Shown: positions 31,995 to 44,135 of the stretch, in pieces
Numbering within the stretch: position 1 is the first letter of the stretch
Layout: each line of letters begins with the position of its first letter
From: Pseudeuparius sepicola
Taxonomy: Eukaryota > Arthropoda > Insecta > Coleoptera > Anthribidae
NCBI GenBank assembly: GCA_963920635.1
Contig: OY987298.1
Span: forward strand, 150,572,257 to 150,636,256
Reading direction: 5' to 3'
Length of the DNA: 64,000 nt
Position numbers and translations under genes: made by a program
Notes under the pieces: model-generated
Seen by the model: only the letters and a program-made list of their open reading frames with translations
What the model was told of the DNA's origin: nothing
Database searches by the model: none

Positions 31995-33167
31995 TACAGG
32001 GTGTTTCTAAATTGCTCCAAAATATTTTACAGGGCGATTCTGCCGTTAAAATTAAGGGGGTCTTTCATATAAATTATTCTTCAAAACACCTCCCCTTCCG
32101 AGTTACAATCCTCCAAATATGAGGGTAAAAAAATTGTTTTCATTTATTTTCTCCACTACGAAAAGAGGTAGAAAGTTGGTGGACCAGTTGCAATCATGGA
32201 ATGACATTTTGTGAAATTTTTTCAACCCTAAACTATGAGTGGATGGAAATGAGAAAACCAACCCCTAAATTATTTTTCGCCAGAATTTTTAACATGTCAA
32301 AATTTCAAAACAAAAAAATTGGTTTGTAATGGCAAGTGCGTTTAAAAACTTTTTCAACTCTTGTCTTTTTGTCCTAAACTTGACAGATTTTTCAGAAAAA
32401 ATAAAACTTGTGGACACCCACGCCACTTACGCATGGTTAAAAATTCTTTTATGAATCAGGTAATCTTAGGCTAATGTCAAACATCTAATTACTGCGTTTA
32501 AAAACTTTTAGGTCTCTGTTGTTTTTGTTCTAAATTTGACATAATTGAAGTGAAAAGAAAACATAGCATTAATAATAGGTAGTAATTCCATGTAGTACCA
32601 ATAATAATTTTACAAGTAGCTGGGTATCAAAAATACTTCAATTACAATTATTAGGGGGAGATGCTACAGACCTAAAAAAACTAAGTAAATAAAAAATCTG
32701 AGAACTTTAACAACTATAAATAATAACAACAACTTGTAAATAATATGAATTCTAAAAATCACAACAAATCGTCGTTAATCTTACAAAGTGACGTATCTCA
32801 TAAAAACTCGAATTTGTGATATTTACACCAACATGCTCCTTAATATATAAATTTTGATCTCACAAAGTGGCGTAACTCAAATCACATTGGTTACTTTGTA
32901 AATGAATTAGACTTTTTGTCGTATACTATAATTTTCACATTTTCGGATCTCACAAAAAGACGTAAATCGAGATACGTCGGCTTGTGAGATATTTATTTTT
33001 TAGATAGACATACGCAAACACTTCAGACGTAACTCAGTTTAAACGAGTTGTGAAAGGATTTTGTCAGTGCGCGACCGCCCCTAAATGCAGCGTTAGATAG
33101 CCAGATACGTTTCATTCGTTGCAGCGTCCAGTCGTATGAGATTTTTTTAATTTACAGTATTTTCAAG

Positions 33168-34168
33168 ATGGATGTACTTGTTTTGTGGAAAGATGGGACA
33201 AAAAATGTTGTTTCTTCTAAAGAAAGGCTGTTTAGAGGAAAGTTAAAAACAGGTAGTCGGGTTAAAATGTATTATTCAAATAAGTGGTATTTATAGTGGT
33301 CAAATAATAGATACAGAGTTTGATTCGATTAGTGAAGTGACAGAATCCTCTGATGAAGGTCTTTTAATTAATTAAAAATGTTCAGGTGAGAAAATGTGGA
33401 ATATTTTGGTATTGCAGAACTTCAGTTTTTGCTTTTCATTTACAGTAGATATAATAATTGATATTGAATTCATTTTTCCAGATACACTACAATGCAAGTC
33501 AGTAGAGCAATTGCCACTGGATCAACTTAAAGAAAATCCTGTCAAAGAGAAGATAAATAAAACGTCGACAGAAGACCAAAATAAATTAAATACTGTTGAT
33601 AAGATAATAATAGACACCGAGTGTGCCATGTCAGATTCATCTGACGATATTCCTTTAAGTGAAATGAAAAAATGTTCAGGTAAGATTATAAATAACATTT
33701 TGGATTTATAATCTTTAGTTTTGGCTCTACAGGGTGGTCACTCTTACAGTGCATACCATTGGGATATCCGAAACGGTAAGAGATACAGCGTGGGTTAAAT
33801 TAGAGAAAAGTTGCGTTTTTGTATGCCTTTCAATAATCTGAAAAGAAATCTAAGATATCTTGGGTAGTTCCTGAAATATTGCTGAAAAACTGAAAATATG
33901 CTTTTTCTTTCTCCCTTCATAACTTTTTTATATGTAATGGAAAATTTATGAATCCTGGCAATCTTACATTTCTCGATGTGAGCTTTTCAATGGAAATGTC
34001 AAATAATTCCTATACGCCAACTAGATTCTGAAATATTCGTTTCGGATATCCCAATGGTATGCACTGTAAGAGTGACCACCCTGTATATTTACACTAATGA
34101 CTGATATAGAATTACCTTTTCTAGTAAAACAACAGGACAAGTCGGAAGAAGACTTGGTCTTGGGACAG
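33168..34168 (+). pseudogene. Broken multi-exon gene within the 32770-35007 element
   Basis: Exon-like part 1 (33168-33385) starts MDVLVLWKDGTKNVVSSKER, then GSRVKMYYSNKWY. One extra T near 33290 then shifts the frame, after which it continues SGQIIDTEF, SSDEGLL and KCSG up to a GTGAG donor. Part 2 (33482-33679), after TTTTTCCAG, reads DTLQCKSVEQL to SDSSDDIPLSEMKKCSG and a GTAAGA donor. Part 3 (34135-34168) follows CTTTTCTAG and reads VKQQDKSEEDLVLGQ before GT. The N-terminal pattern (VLVLWKDG, VKMYYSNKWY) looks like a small SH3- or Tudor-like barrel of the sort found in front of BEN domains; this is a resemblance only. No catalytic domain is visible. A MITE lies in the last intron. Confidence 0.45.
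33730..34083. mobile_element. CAGGGTGGTCAC foldback MITE
   Basis: TA-flanked. The ends CAGGGTGGTCACTCTTACAG and its complement continue as a palindrome through TGCATACCATTGGGATATCC. 354 bp, non-coding, inserted in an intron-like segment of the host element. Confidence 0.92.
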
Positions 34169-34215
34169 GTTAATAAAACCTTCGTTCACTACCTCATTGA
34201 TTAAAATTGTTTTGT

Positions 34216-34408
34216 TTTATATATATATATATATATATCCTTATTGTTATATATATATATATATATATAACAATAAGGATGTAAGATTAGCGAGTGTAAA
34301 TGTAACAATTACAAGAAAAGGTGATAATGAAACACGTGTATGCGGTTACTAGTTTTTTCTTTTTGTTAACTTTGAGTGTTTGCCCATTATCACCTTTTCT
34401 TGTAATTG

Positions 34409-34464
<56 letters not shown>

Positions 34465-34465
34465 C
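34216..34465. repeat. AT microsatellites with an embedded palindrome
   Basis: TA runs at about 34216-34238, 34249-34268 and 34410-34461 surround a perfect 25-bp inverted repeat (AACAATTACAAGAAAAGG and complement, 34302-34411) and a smaller CCTTATTG/CAATAAGG pair. This is consistent with a small TA-targeting MITE landing in a TA repeat. Confidence 0.8.
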
Positions 34466-35011
34466 ATTACTGGTTTTAGGAATTATCTTTGTTTTTTTTT
34501 TTGTTACAATATTATTCTTAGGATGAAGTTTATTTATTTTTGTTAAGAGAATCTTTGTTGAATTTGTGTTTTTTTTTACTTTTTTCTTTTTTTTTTTAAT
34601 AATGAACTTGACATTAAAAATATAGTCGTGTCTTTTATATACCTCTAATTTGCAATGAAAAACTTTTTTTTTTTTAATAAATTGTTCTTTTATGTATTTT
34701 TATTTGCCTTAAACAACGTATGATATAAAGAACAAATGGGCGTATATGATTTTAATTTAGATATTTTGGTCTCACAAACAGTCGTATCTGACATTTTTCA
34801 AAAAAATTAAAAAACTAGAAGTATTTAATCTAAACGCTTTTTAAGAGTTTAAAGTAAACATATTTTTACTTGAAATAAATAAAAAATATATTCATCTAAT
34901 TATATTATTAGTCTTCAATTGTGCAGCCAAACAATCAATAAAAGTAAAATTTGCTCTACTCAAAAATAAGGGAATATGAGATACGTCAGTTTGTAAGATT
35001 AACGACGAAAT

Positions 35012-35172
35012 GCTCGAAATGTCTCCCGTCTGCTAAAATGCACGACTCTATTCTTCGGGCCATAGAATTCCGAATTCTTTGAAATATTCCGGGAGTAGGT
35101 ATTTCGAATAGTTTCGCATGAGCCCATAACAAAATGCATATCCCGCATTTCTTCATTTGTGAAGTTCACCAT
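35012..35172 (-). pseudogene. DUF4817-like N-terminal domain, mariner-type transposase remnant
   Basis: From an ATG at 35170-35172 the minus strand reads MVNFTNEEMRDMHFVMGSC, then after about 20 diverged codons SRRETFRAF. N-F-T-x-E-E-M-x-D-M-H-F-V is the signature start of the helix-turn-helix DUF4817 domain found in many insect mariner-like transposases, where it binds the element ends. The usual RRxPxRRTF block appears degraded. The frame is cut at 35011 by the inserted TIR element. No DDE catalytic domain remains on the far side. Confidence 0.6.
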
Positions 35173-35724
35173 GGTTTTGTTTTAACGGACACAACACAAA
35201 TTAGTCATGACACCTAGTAGTAGTAATTAGATGTTTGACATTAGCCTACTAGATTATCTGATTCATAAAAAAAATTATTATTAATCATTAACCATGCGTT
35301 AAGTCGCGCGGGTGTCAACAAGTTTTATTTTTTTCTGAAAAATCTGTCAAGTTTAGGACAAAAAGACAAAAGTTGAAAAAGTTTTTAAACGCATTTGTCA
35401 TTACAAACCATTTTTTGTTTTGAAATTTTGACACGTTAAAAAATTCTATCGAAAAATAATTTTGGGGTTGGTTCTTTCATCCCCATCCACTCATTCTACT
35501 TTAGGGTTGTCATTCCATGAGCGTAACTGGTCCACCAAATTTCAACTTTCTACCTCTTTCCATAGTAGAGAAAATAAATAAAAACAATATTTTACCCCCA
35601 TATTTGGAGGGGTGTAACTCGGAGTGGGAGGGGTTTCGAGGAAAATTTATATGAAAGATCCCCTTAATTTTAACGGGAGAATCGCCCTGTAAAATAGTTT
35701 AGTGCAATTTAGAAACACCCTGTA

Positions 35725-36317
35725 TATTTATTAATAATGAGAGGTAATATTAACCTTGAATAAAAATGCTAGTGCTGTAGAACAATTATTCATGTGCCGA
35801 ATAGAAAGCTTGTGTCTTTTTACCATATACGAGTACATATAGAGTGTCTCACTTAAGAGTGAAACAACCCTATAACTTCTTTAATTTTTAACCGACCAGA
35901 ACGAAATTTTTACCAAAGGTAGATGGCATTGTTGCCTACTTATTTCCAAAAAATTAGTTGCCTATTCCAAAGTCAAAGATACCTGCGATGGCGAAATTCC
36001 TACATGGCAATTTTATGTACCTGGAAGTAAATTGAGACAAATAAAATACAAATTCCAAAACAAAAGTTTATTTTAAAATAAAGGCGACAAAATATCTAGA
36101 ATAAGGTATAAATTTTCAACTTTAATTACTTATCTTAACTGATTTATTAATTTTAAAATTCAATTTAATAGGAAAAGCATGTAAGACAGGTAGCTTTTAC
36201 ATATTTTTATATATATTTTATATTGTTTAGGCATCTAACAAAAAGAATTACAAATAATTACCTTATTAAAGGGACCAGAACCTCAAGATTAATTCCATCT
36301 TTGACTACGAAGAGCTA
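35725..36317. other. Unassigned; possible degraded MITE end
   Basis: TATAGAGTGTCTCACTTAAG near 35836 resembles a mutated CAGGGTGTCTCA end, but no partner was found. The rest is AT-rich with nothing else I can support. Confidence 0.35.
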
Positions 36318-36592
36318 GGTTCATAAGCACAATATTTTGCCAGTTTTTCCCTTGATAGTTTCTATCATGACTTGGAAAATAAAAAACTGTAGTAATTACA
36401 TACTTTTTAAGTTTGCGCTGCCCAAAATTCTCTATGAAATTGCTCTCAATAAATTGTTGACTACAAATGCAAGTAAATACTTGTAGACAGTACACAATTT
36501 TTCCTTTTTATTGCTGCAATCCATTTGTCTCTAATATCACCTTATCTCTTGGAAAACTGCAAAGTTATTAGCAAAGATTTTTAAGACTTACG
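36318..36592 (-). pseudogene. THAP-domain relic
   Basis: Reading the minus strand across frameshifts gives FPRDK, then IRDKWIAAIKRKN (about 36545-36505), then CSQQFIESNFIENFGQRKLK and KYVITTVF (about 36450-36370). This order (FPxD, RxxWI, CSxxF, LKxxAVPTxF-like box) is that of the C-terminal two-thirds of a THAP zinc finger, a DNA-binding domain of P-element transposases and of some host proteins. The histidine of C-x2-H is replaced by Q-F here. The N-terminal CxxxxC part is not found with confidence; a GTAAGT at 36586-36591 and TTTGCAG at 36557-36563 would leave only a 35-base intron. Not functional. Confidence 0.6.
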
Positions 36593-39558
36593 AATGAAAA
36601 TAAACCCCACTATTCTTATTCTTTAAATTAAATTTTCTCTCCGATCTAAAAATATAATATTAAACCAAATACCAACTAAGAAAACTCAACGCCGTTTTAT
36701 ACGAAACTGCCACCACGACACGAACTCAAATCAAATATAAATAATACAATAATTACTCCTATTCGTATTGGGACTTGGGACAGAAGGAAAATTAAAATGA
36801 CGTTTGACAACGGAACTCGTTTGAAGCACAGGACACAAAATTATAAAGTTAGGACAAACACCTATTTTGTGTTATGTGGCTTTTGCCGGAATCAGCTGAT
36901 TTATTTACTATTTCACTTACTCAAGTTTGGCTGCCAGTTTCTCTCTCTACACTCCTTCCATCTACTTGTCATTTCAATGTCGATGAGCGACCAGGAGAGG
37001 ACGGAGACCATGGGCGTACCAACGGGAGTTTATATTTTTTCCTTTTAAAAAATATTGTTTCAACATATTTATTTATTTCTAGTCTTATTCATCGATGGTG
37101 CTTCATGATCACATACATATTATTATTATATTTGTTTTTTAGGTACGAAAGTTTAGGTAGGTATTACAGATTTCGGTAATTGTTTCCAATGGTGTAACCA
37201 CATGCCTGTATATTAACATATAACGCCTTTGGTCCTATTGCGCACGGCAAGGCCCAGGGAACGAAAAGAAATGAAATTCGCCGCCATTTTGAACCCTATA
37301 TTGACAGTTTGAATGGTCGCTACTTTATTCCTTGTTTAATTTTTTTTATACTGTATTAATAAAATTGCATTATACTCTTTGAAGGCTCCGGTAAAATCAT
37401 AAAAATCACCGTGACATGCTTTTTTTGAGAGATGCGTTTTTAGTTTTTAATCGCGATTTTTTTCTTTATATTTTGTCCGGCTAATAGCTTATCATTTTCA
37501 TATTTAGGATATAAAAAAAATGACTTGGTAATGCATTGTAAAAATGCAAAGAGATTTTTACATCCCAGATTCTGATATTACAATCCATGGGTATAGTCAA
37601 ATTATTTTAAGAAGTCCTTACTGGGACTGTCAATTGGTAATTTCGCCATCCCAAGTTGGCATCAATGCAGCAAAAAATGCAACCCTATCATAAGTTCAGG
37701 TCAGTAACGAGCCCATTTGCACAATGAATAACTACTAATAACACGAACAAGGACAGCACAGATAACGGTAAAACTCACGAAACGTACAAAACCCGCGAAT
37801 ATTTTCACTGCCCAAAGTTTGAACCCTTTTGAACGATCCGGAAAACCTTCACTGTCACTTTGACAACACCGAAATAAAATTTGCCTGAGTACGCAACATA
37901 TACCCAGCCGCAAGTAGCTGATTATACCAAAATACCAAAATGAATGTGTTTCCATGACGTTTGAAATTATTATATTAAAATGAGTTGTAGTTATAGATAT
38001 TTTTATTTTTAGCGGTATAATCATGATTGTAATAGGGTTTTTACTTTATTATGTTCTTTTTTTCGTATCACTTGGGTAACTTTTCACATCATAAATCAAT
38101 GAGTAACAGAAAATTCCTAGGTATTTTGTGGAGAATGTCATCTAACAAAATCGGGACTTCTTACAGTAATCGGGGTATAGGTAAGTAATCAGGTATAATT
38201 TTTGCCAAATAATATTGTTTTTCATTGATATTTTCCGATTTCTTAGTGATTTTTAGCTTTTTAAGAAAAGAAACTAAATTTAGAAATTGGCTTAGTACTC
38301 TAGGTGTCATCGACAATAATGATTCCTCTAGAAACCTAACCGAAGAAGCAGTTGAGTCAAAATTGGTAAGACCACCATAGAAATTCATTCCGATGCAAGA
38401 AGAAACGCATGGAGATGAGAAAAATGGAGAAATTTTAATTCCCGATACGACGAAGAGAGCCGTATATTGTATATCTGGAGCAAATATAATTAACCGAGAT
38501 AATTTCCCAAATGTAAAGCTAGTGTCAAGTGCTGAAATATATTTATTTGTGGCGATTTCGAATCAATCAAAATAAAATAAATAATGCACGCCCATGAAAT
38601 CCAGTCCATATTTCATTATACTATCATAATCAATTAAGAAATATTCAATAAAAATGTTGTTAAAAAATAATTATATTGGTCCTATTTATAAACAAAACAA
38701 TTCACTTTATCTATCAAAAGGTAGGAGGAACTTGAAGAAGTTATATTGAGAAAAATAAAGTTTTAGGGCATCTTTCAAAGGTAGCTTGTTAAATATTTAC
38801 CTGTGAAACGAAATCCCGGGCTCCTGCTTTCCACTTCTGCTTTTGCAACCAAACGCCGAACAATTCACCATCGTAAGATTATATTTTCCCCTTAATCACT
38901 GTTACTTTTAGTTCACAAATTCACGAAATTAACTCACAACGTACTCGCTTTGTCTGCCACATATAAAATGGCCGCCGTTCAAAACGACGTGACAAAACCT
39001 ACACAAGGCAGTGTAGGCACGAGCGGTGTCTCTATTTCCTTGTCTAAGACTTATTGAAAGAGTGCGTTATTATAGGCGACTGAATTTAAGATGCTAACGC
39101 CCCGATGGGCACTATGTGAACTAATATATGGGCCATCGTCACCACGGTGCTTTTGCTAGCCTTGGGTTTACACTGCGTTGTTCTTCGTTCTTGTTTATTG
39201 TTCTTGTCGTCTTCTATATATTTTGTGGTCGTCTTCATAAAGTTTATTTGGTTATAAAGTTTAACAATATTGTTTATAATTTAGTAATTATTGCAAAGGC
39301 AACTAAAAATGAACTAAAAGCAGAATCCGAAATAGAGAACTTTGTTGGTTGTTGGAGATTAGATCTTATTTGAGGTTACAGGTAGAATAAAAGATTTTTT
39401 ATTTTACATATTATTATTTGGTGCCTATTTATTTATCATATTTTCTAGATATAAACATGGCTCGTTTAAGCATTATTAAGTATATATGGAATATTTAGAT
39501 GGATCAAAACATTGCAAATGTGTTATTTTATGTGGAAGAACAAGGGAAACTTTCAGTA
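36593..39558. other. Unassigned stretch of about 3 kb
   Basis: I see no terminal repeats, palindromes or coding domains. Frames at 36797-37179, 37701-38024 (hydrophobic, minus strand), 38393-38575 and 39128-39373 lack recognisable motifs. It may include single-copy host DNA, and at about 38930-39030 it is locally GC-richer (ATGGCCGCCGTTC). Confidence 0.4.
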
Positions 39559-39723
39559 AGGGCATAGGTCACCCAAGAGTACGCACTTAATATTTAAAGT
39601 TAAATAAATCGACAACAATAAATAATACAGATTTATTCGACACAGTATAAATTCCTTATTGCATTTAAGAATATGTAATGCAAAGAAATATTTTTTTATA
39701 ATTATCGACATGAGCGATATTAC

Positions 39724-39757
39724 CACAGAAAATATACTACGTAGTATATTTTCTGTG
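39724..39757. mobile_element. 34-bp palindrome made of hAT-type ends
   Basis: CACAGAAAATATACTACGTA and GTATATTTTCTGTG form a perfect palindrome. The outer 14 bases equal the termini of the elements at 41950-46295 and 49337-50406. GATATTAC lies directly to the left (39716-39723) and again at 39757-39764, an 8-bp duplication if the last G is shared. It appears to be an element reduced to its two ends. Confidence 0.75.
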
Positions 39758-39921
39758 ATATTACATCTTTAATAAAAAAAAACAGTTTGCGTACTCTTAG
39801 GAACGAGAGCTCGAAAGGGTACTCAGAGAACGCGCTAAAAAAATTCAAATAACATCAATATATTATTCTTGACATAAGTCACATATTATAAAGACCCCAT
39901 GTCCGAGGTAGTTGGTACAGT

Positions 39922-39941
39922 CCAAAGTCTATAGACTTTGG
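39922..39941. repeat. Perfect 20-bp palindrome with AAAGTCTA
   Basis: CCAAAGTCTATAGACTTTGG, self-complementary. It shares the AAAGTCTA core with palindromes at 21093-21122 and 52337-52383. Confidence 0.85.
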
Positions 39942-42360
39942 GTACAGTCTTCGTGCCACCATGCACCTCATGAATCACACTTAATCCATTCTGAAATGCT
40001 ATAGTGTTCCCTGCAGAGAGAACAAAGGATATCGTATTGAGATTTTCTAGTTTTTTCAACAAGTGGCAGCCCCTTTTTAATTCCTTTTGTTTGTGCGCGC
40101 GTACTCTTTGCATGCGTACTCTTGTGGACATGTCAGCGATGATTGAATAATCTATTTAATTAAAACAGGCAACCATAATTACACATCGTAAGCTGTGCGA
40201 AACATGCCTATCTAAAGCCTTTTTAAGATGCACAGTCGAACAATATAGTTAAGCATTCACAGGGTAAGATACTCCTTATAGCAAAGATGCCAAAAAATTA
40301 TAAAAATATGTATAAAATTGGTTAATTGCATAGACTTATACCTTCATGGGCGCCCATAGGGGGGGGGGGCAAGGGGGGGCACTTGCCCCCCCCCCTTGAG
40401 ATTCTCAAAATCCCTTCGCGTTATATTTTATATTATTATAGTTGAGTAAAAGATTATTTTCATATCCTTCCAGGTATACAGGGTGTCCCGAAATTAGCCT
40501 GCCATAATTTACCAGCGTGTTCTACGACATAAAAAAATGAAAAAGTTCCTATAAACATGGCCTTAAAAATTCCCCCTAATGGGGCTATAGCCCCGAAAAG
40601 GGCAGTTTTACAAACGGTTTTTTCAAAATTTTTCCAGAACGAACAAAGATAACATTCTGAAATTTGGTATTTGATGTACCTGTGAGATTTGACATTTGCC
40701 GGGGTAGCGATAGTTAGACATTCTTAATCATAGGCGTCCTAAATAGGGGGTTAAGGGGTTAAAAATACCCTAAATATTTTGTGTGTGCTTTTTCCCCAAA
40801 TTTATTGCGAAATTATAAAATTGCAGGGTATTCTAGGAAAAAATGGTGCTCTTGTTGAACTTTGATAGCGTGCACCGTTTTCGAGTAAAATCGTATTGAA
40901 ATTTTTTTTGCAGAGGGCCATGAAAATGCGTGTATTAGAAATTAGCCTGCCATATTTTACCAGCGTGTTCTGTGACCCAAAAAAATGAAAAAGTTCCTAT
41001 AAACATGGCCTCAAAAGTGCCCCCTAAGAGGGCTATAGCTCCCGAAATGGACACTTTGGCATACGGTTTTTCTAAATATTTCCAGAACGAGCAAAAATAA
41101 AATTCTGAAATTTGGTATGTGCCATACCTGGGAGAATAAACCATGAAAAAAGCGCAGAAAAAATTTTGGGATATTTTTAACCCCTTGACCCACCTCATTT
41201 GGGACGCCTATGATGAAGAATGTCAAACTCTCTCTACCTCGGTAAACGTCAAATCTCACAGATATATCACACACCAAATTTCATAATTTTATCTTTGTTC
41301 GTTCTGGAAATATTTAGAAAAAACCGTTTGCTATAGCCCTCTTAGGGGACTTTTTTGAGGCCATGTTTATAGGAACTTTTTTCATTTTTTTGTATCAAAA
41401 AACGTGGTGGTAGATTATGGCAGGCTAATGTCTAATAGGCCTTTTCATAGCACTCTGCAAAAAATTTTCAAAACGAGTTTACTCGAAAACGATGCATGCT
41501 ATCGAAGTTCAACAAGAGCACCTTTTCTTCATAGAATACCTTCAACTTTCATAATTTTGCAAGAAATCTGGAAAAAAATATACAAAAAAAAATTTGGGGT
41601 AATTTTAACTCCCATTTGGGACGCCTATGATTAAGAATGTCTAACTATCGCTACCTCGGTAAATGTCAAATCTCACAGGAACATTGTAACGGATTTTTTT
41701 GTAAATTCCAAGAAACCCGTTACAACGTTTTTATTTGATTCCAGACCGGCATAAACTAAGAAGGCACACCTATTATAGGATGGTACAGCTTACATTTTCT
41801 TGTTAAATTATTGATATTTCGAATTATAAACAAATTAATTTCGCGACCGTGCCGCCAGCGACCTCTTGTAGTGGGTAGCGCAACCCGCAGAACATGTCGA
41901 CTAGTTTTCGATATTTGGTAGAACAGGCAGTGGAATTTATTATGTAAATCACAGAAAATATACGCTACGCGGACAGAAGTTCCACACAATGCAATTATTT
42001 GGCAGCCCGAAAGGAAGCCGGCTCTCAAAAGCCGGCTTCTCCTGGCTTTCAGCAGTGTCTATAGAAGAATTCTTCCATAGTTCTGCCTTCACGGCCGTGG
42101 TACTTTCATTACTCAATACTAGGCGGCAGCACGCTAGGAAAAAGCATCCGAAAGCGGCGTGGCCGGATTGTGCAAACAGTCTGTGGTTTTACCGAACTAT
42201 AAAAATAAAGAGAAGATCTTTAATAAAATGAGCTTGCCCATTTAGAATTCAAGGTTAACAGTGAGGCTGTCAGCAGTAACTATAGAATTCTTCCCTCGAG
42301 AGATTTATTTTTATCGTCGTTTTTAGAAATGATATCCAATATTTTACTAATCATGGCTGA

Positions 42361-44135
42361 AAAAATTACGGCGCAAAAACACCCCTCAAGGAAAAAAAAT
42401 TATAACGACATTGTTGTTGGTCCGATTATCTGCCCCGTTTTTAGTAACTACGTTGCAAATTATTCCAGATGCTTGAACCCGTGTTAGAAACAATTTACGG
42501 GCAAAAATCCCTTCCAACCCTCAGATAGATTTGCTTTTGGTCCGACTATCGTAGTTTTTGGAAAGCGTAGCCACTATAAACTATAACTCTTATTTCACGA
42601 ATCCGTGGTAGAAAAAATTTACAAGACAAAAACTACCCCATGCGCCCTCTGAAAAAATTGATAATTCCATTGTTCTTAGTTCGATCTTCACCGTTTTAGC
42701 AAGGACGTTACAAATGATACCAAATTCACGAATCAGTGGTTGAAAAAAATTGTTAGGAAAAAACTACACCCTCCCCCAGATATTGCTTTTGAGACGATTA
42801 GGTATTTAGTCGTCTTTTGAAGGGGCATTTATTATTTACTATAACCCTATTTCACCAATAGGTGGTTGAAAACATTTGCGGGCAAAAACTACCCCTTCCC
42901 ACCCCCGGAAGTTTGTTTTTAATTTGATTATTGTCGTTTTTTGAAAATGCAATCACTATATTCCTTATTTCACGAATGCGTGGTTGAAAACATTTGCGGG
43001 GCAAAAACTACCCCTTCCCACCCCCGAAAGTTTGTTTTTAATTTTATTATTGTCTTTTTTGAAAACCCATTCACTACATCCCTTATTTCACGAATCTGGG
43101 GGTTGAAAACATTTACGGGGCAAAAACTACCCCTTCCAACCCCCGGAAATTCGTTTATAATTTGATTATTGCCGTTTTTTGAAAATGCAATCACTATATT
43201 CCTTATATCACGAATGCGTGGTTGAAAACATTTGGGGGGCAAAAACTACCCCTTCCCACCCCGAAAGTTTGTTTTTAATTTGATTATTGTCATTTTTTGA
43301 AAATGCAATCACTATATTCCTTATATCGCGAATGCGTGGTTGAAAACATTTGGGGGCAAAAACTACCCCTTCCCACCCCCGAAAGTTTGTTTTTAATTTT
43401 ATTATTGTCGTTTTTTGAAAACACATTCACTACATCTCTTATTTCACGAATCTGGGGTTGAAAACATTTACGGGGCAAAAACTACCCCTTCCCACCCCCG
43501 GAAGTTCGTTTTTAATTTGATTATTGCCGTTTTATGAAAATGCAATCACTGTATTCCTTATTTCACGAATCCGTGGTTGAAAACATTTTCGGGGCAAAAA
43601 CTACCCCTTCCCACGCCAGAAAGTTTGTTTTTAATTTGATTATTGTCGTTTTTTGAAAATGCAATCACTATATTCCTTATATCGCGAATGCGTGGTTGAA
43701 AACATTTGGGGGCAAAAACTACCCCTTCCCACCCCCGAAAGTTTGTTTTTAATTTTATTATTGTCGTTTTATGAAAATGCAATCACTATATTCCTTATTT
43801 CACGAATCCGTGGTTGAAAACATTTTCGGGGCAAAAACTACCCCTTCCCACGCCAGAAAGTTTGTTTTTAATTTGATTATTGTCGTTTTTTGAGAACACA
43901 TTCACTACATCCTTTATTTCACGAATCCGTGGTTGAAAACATTTGCGGGGCAAAAACTACCCCTTCCCACCCCCGGAAGTTCGTTTTTAATTTGATTATT
44001 GCCGTTTTTTGAAAATGCAATCACTATATCCCTTATTTCACGAATCCGTGGTTGAAAACATTTGCGGGGTAGAAACTACCCCTTCCCACCCCGAAAATTT
44101 GTTTTTAATTTGATTATTGTCGTTTTTTGAAGGGG
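42361..44135 (+). repeat. Minisatellite array 1, about 15 units of 118-119 bp
   Basis: Unit landmarks are CACGAATCCGTGGTTGAAAA, CATTTGCGGGGCAAAAACTA, CCCCTTCCCACCCCCG and TTTTTAATTTGATTATTG. The left units are diverged and those from about 42950 onward are very similar. Blocks of two units (43558 and 43795) and three units (43325 and 43682) are repeated together, indicating recent multi-unit duplication. Confidence 0.92.

Larger units (their letters stand above)
32770..35007. mobile_element. TIR element CGTCGTTAATCTTAC with broken gene
   Basis: Ends CGTCGTTAATCTTACAAA and its complement, flanked by AAAT (32766-32769 and 35008-35011), a possible 4-bp duplication. Subterminal motifs of the form TCTCACAAA-GNCGTAA recur near 32860, 32950 and 34770. 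It contains exon-like pieces on the plus strand, a nested MITE (33730-34083) and AT microsatellites. It sits inside the DUF4817-like frame of the surrounding foldback. Superfamily not recognised. Confidence 0.7.
31997..35722. mobile_element. CAGGGTGTTTC foldback, mariner-like
   Basis: TA-flanked (31995-31996 and 35723-35724), with ends CAGGGTGTTTCTAAATTG and exact complement. Arms of about 520 bp (31997-32510 and about 35200-35722) carry CAATCATGGAATGACA-type and TTTTTAAACGCATTTGTC-type sequence. The loop contains a DUF4817-like coding remnant, interrupted by another element at 32770-35007. This is the only CAGGGTG element here with transposase-related sequence, which supports the Tc1/mariner assignment of the class. 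Confidence 0.88.

Noticed and set aside
37701..38024. Possible membrane protein on the minus strand
   Set aside because: The hydrophobic stretches arise from AT-rich DNA. There is no homologous motif, signal or splice context, and the start is not supported.
42941..43782. Several frames with repeated CFQPRIRDIRN-like blocks
   Set aside because: They are translations of the minisatellite array and shift between frames from unit to unit; there is no start, domain or codon bias.
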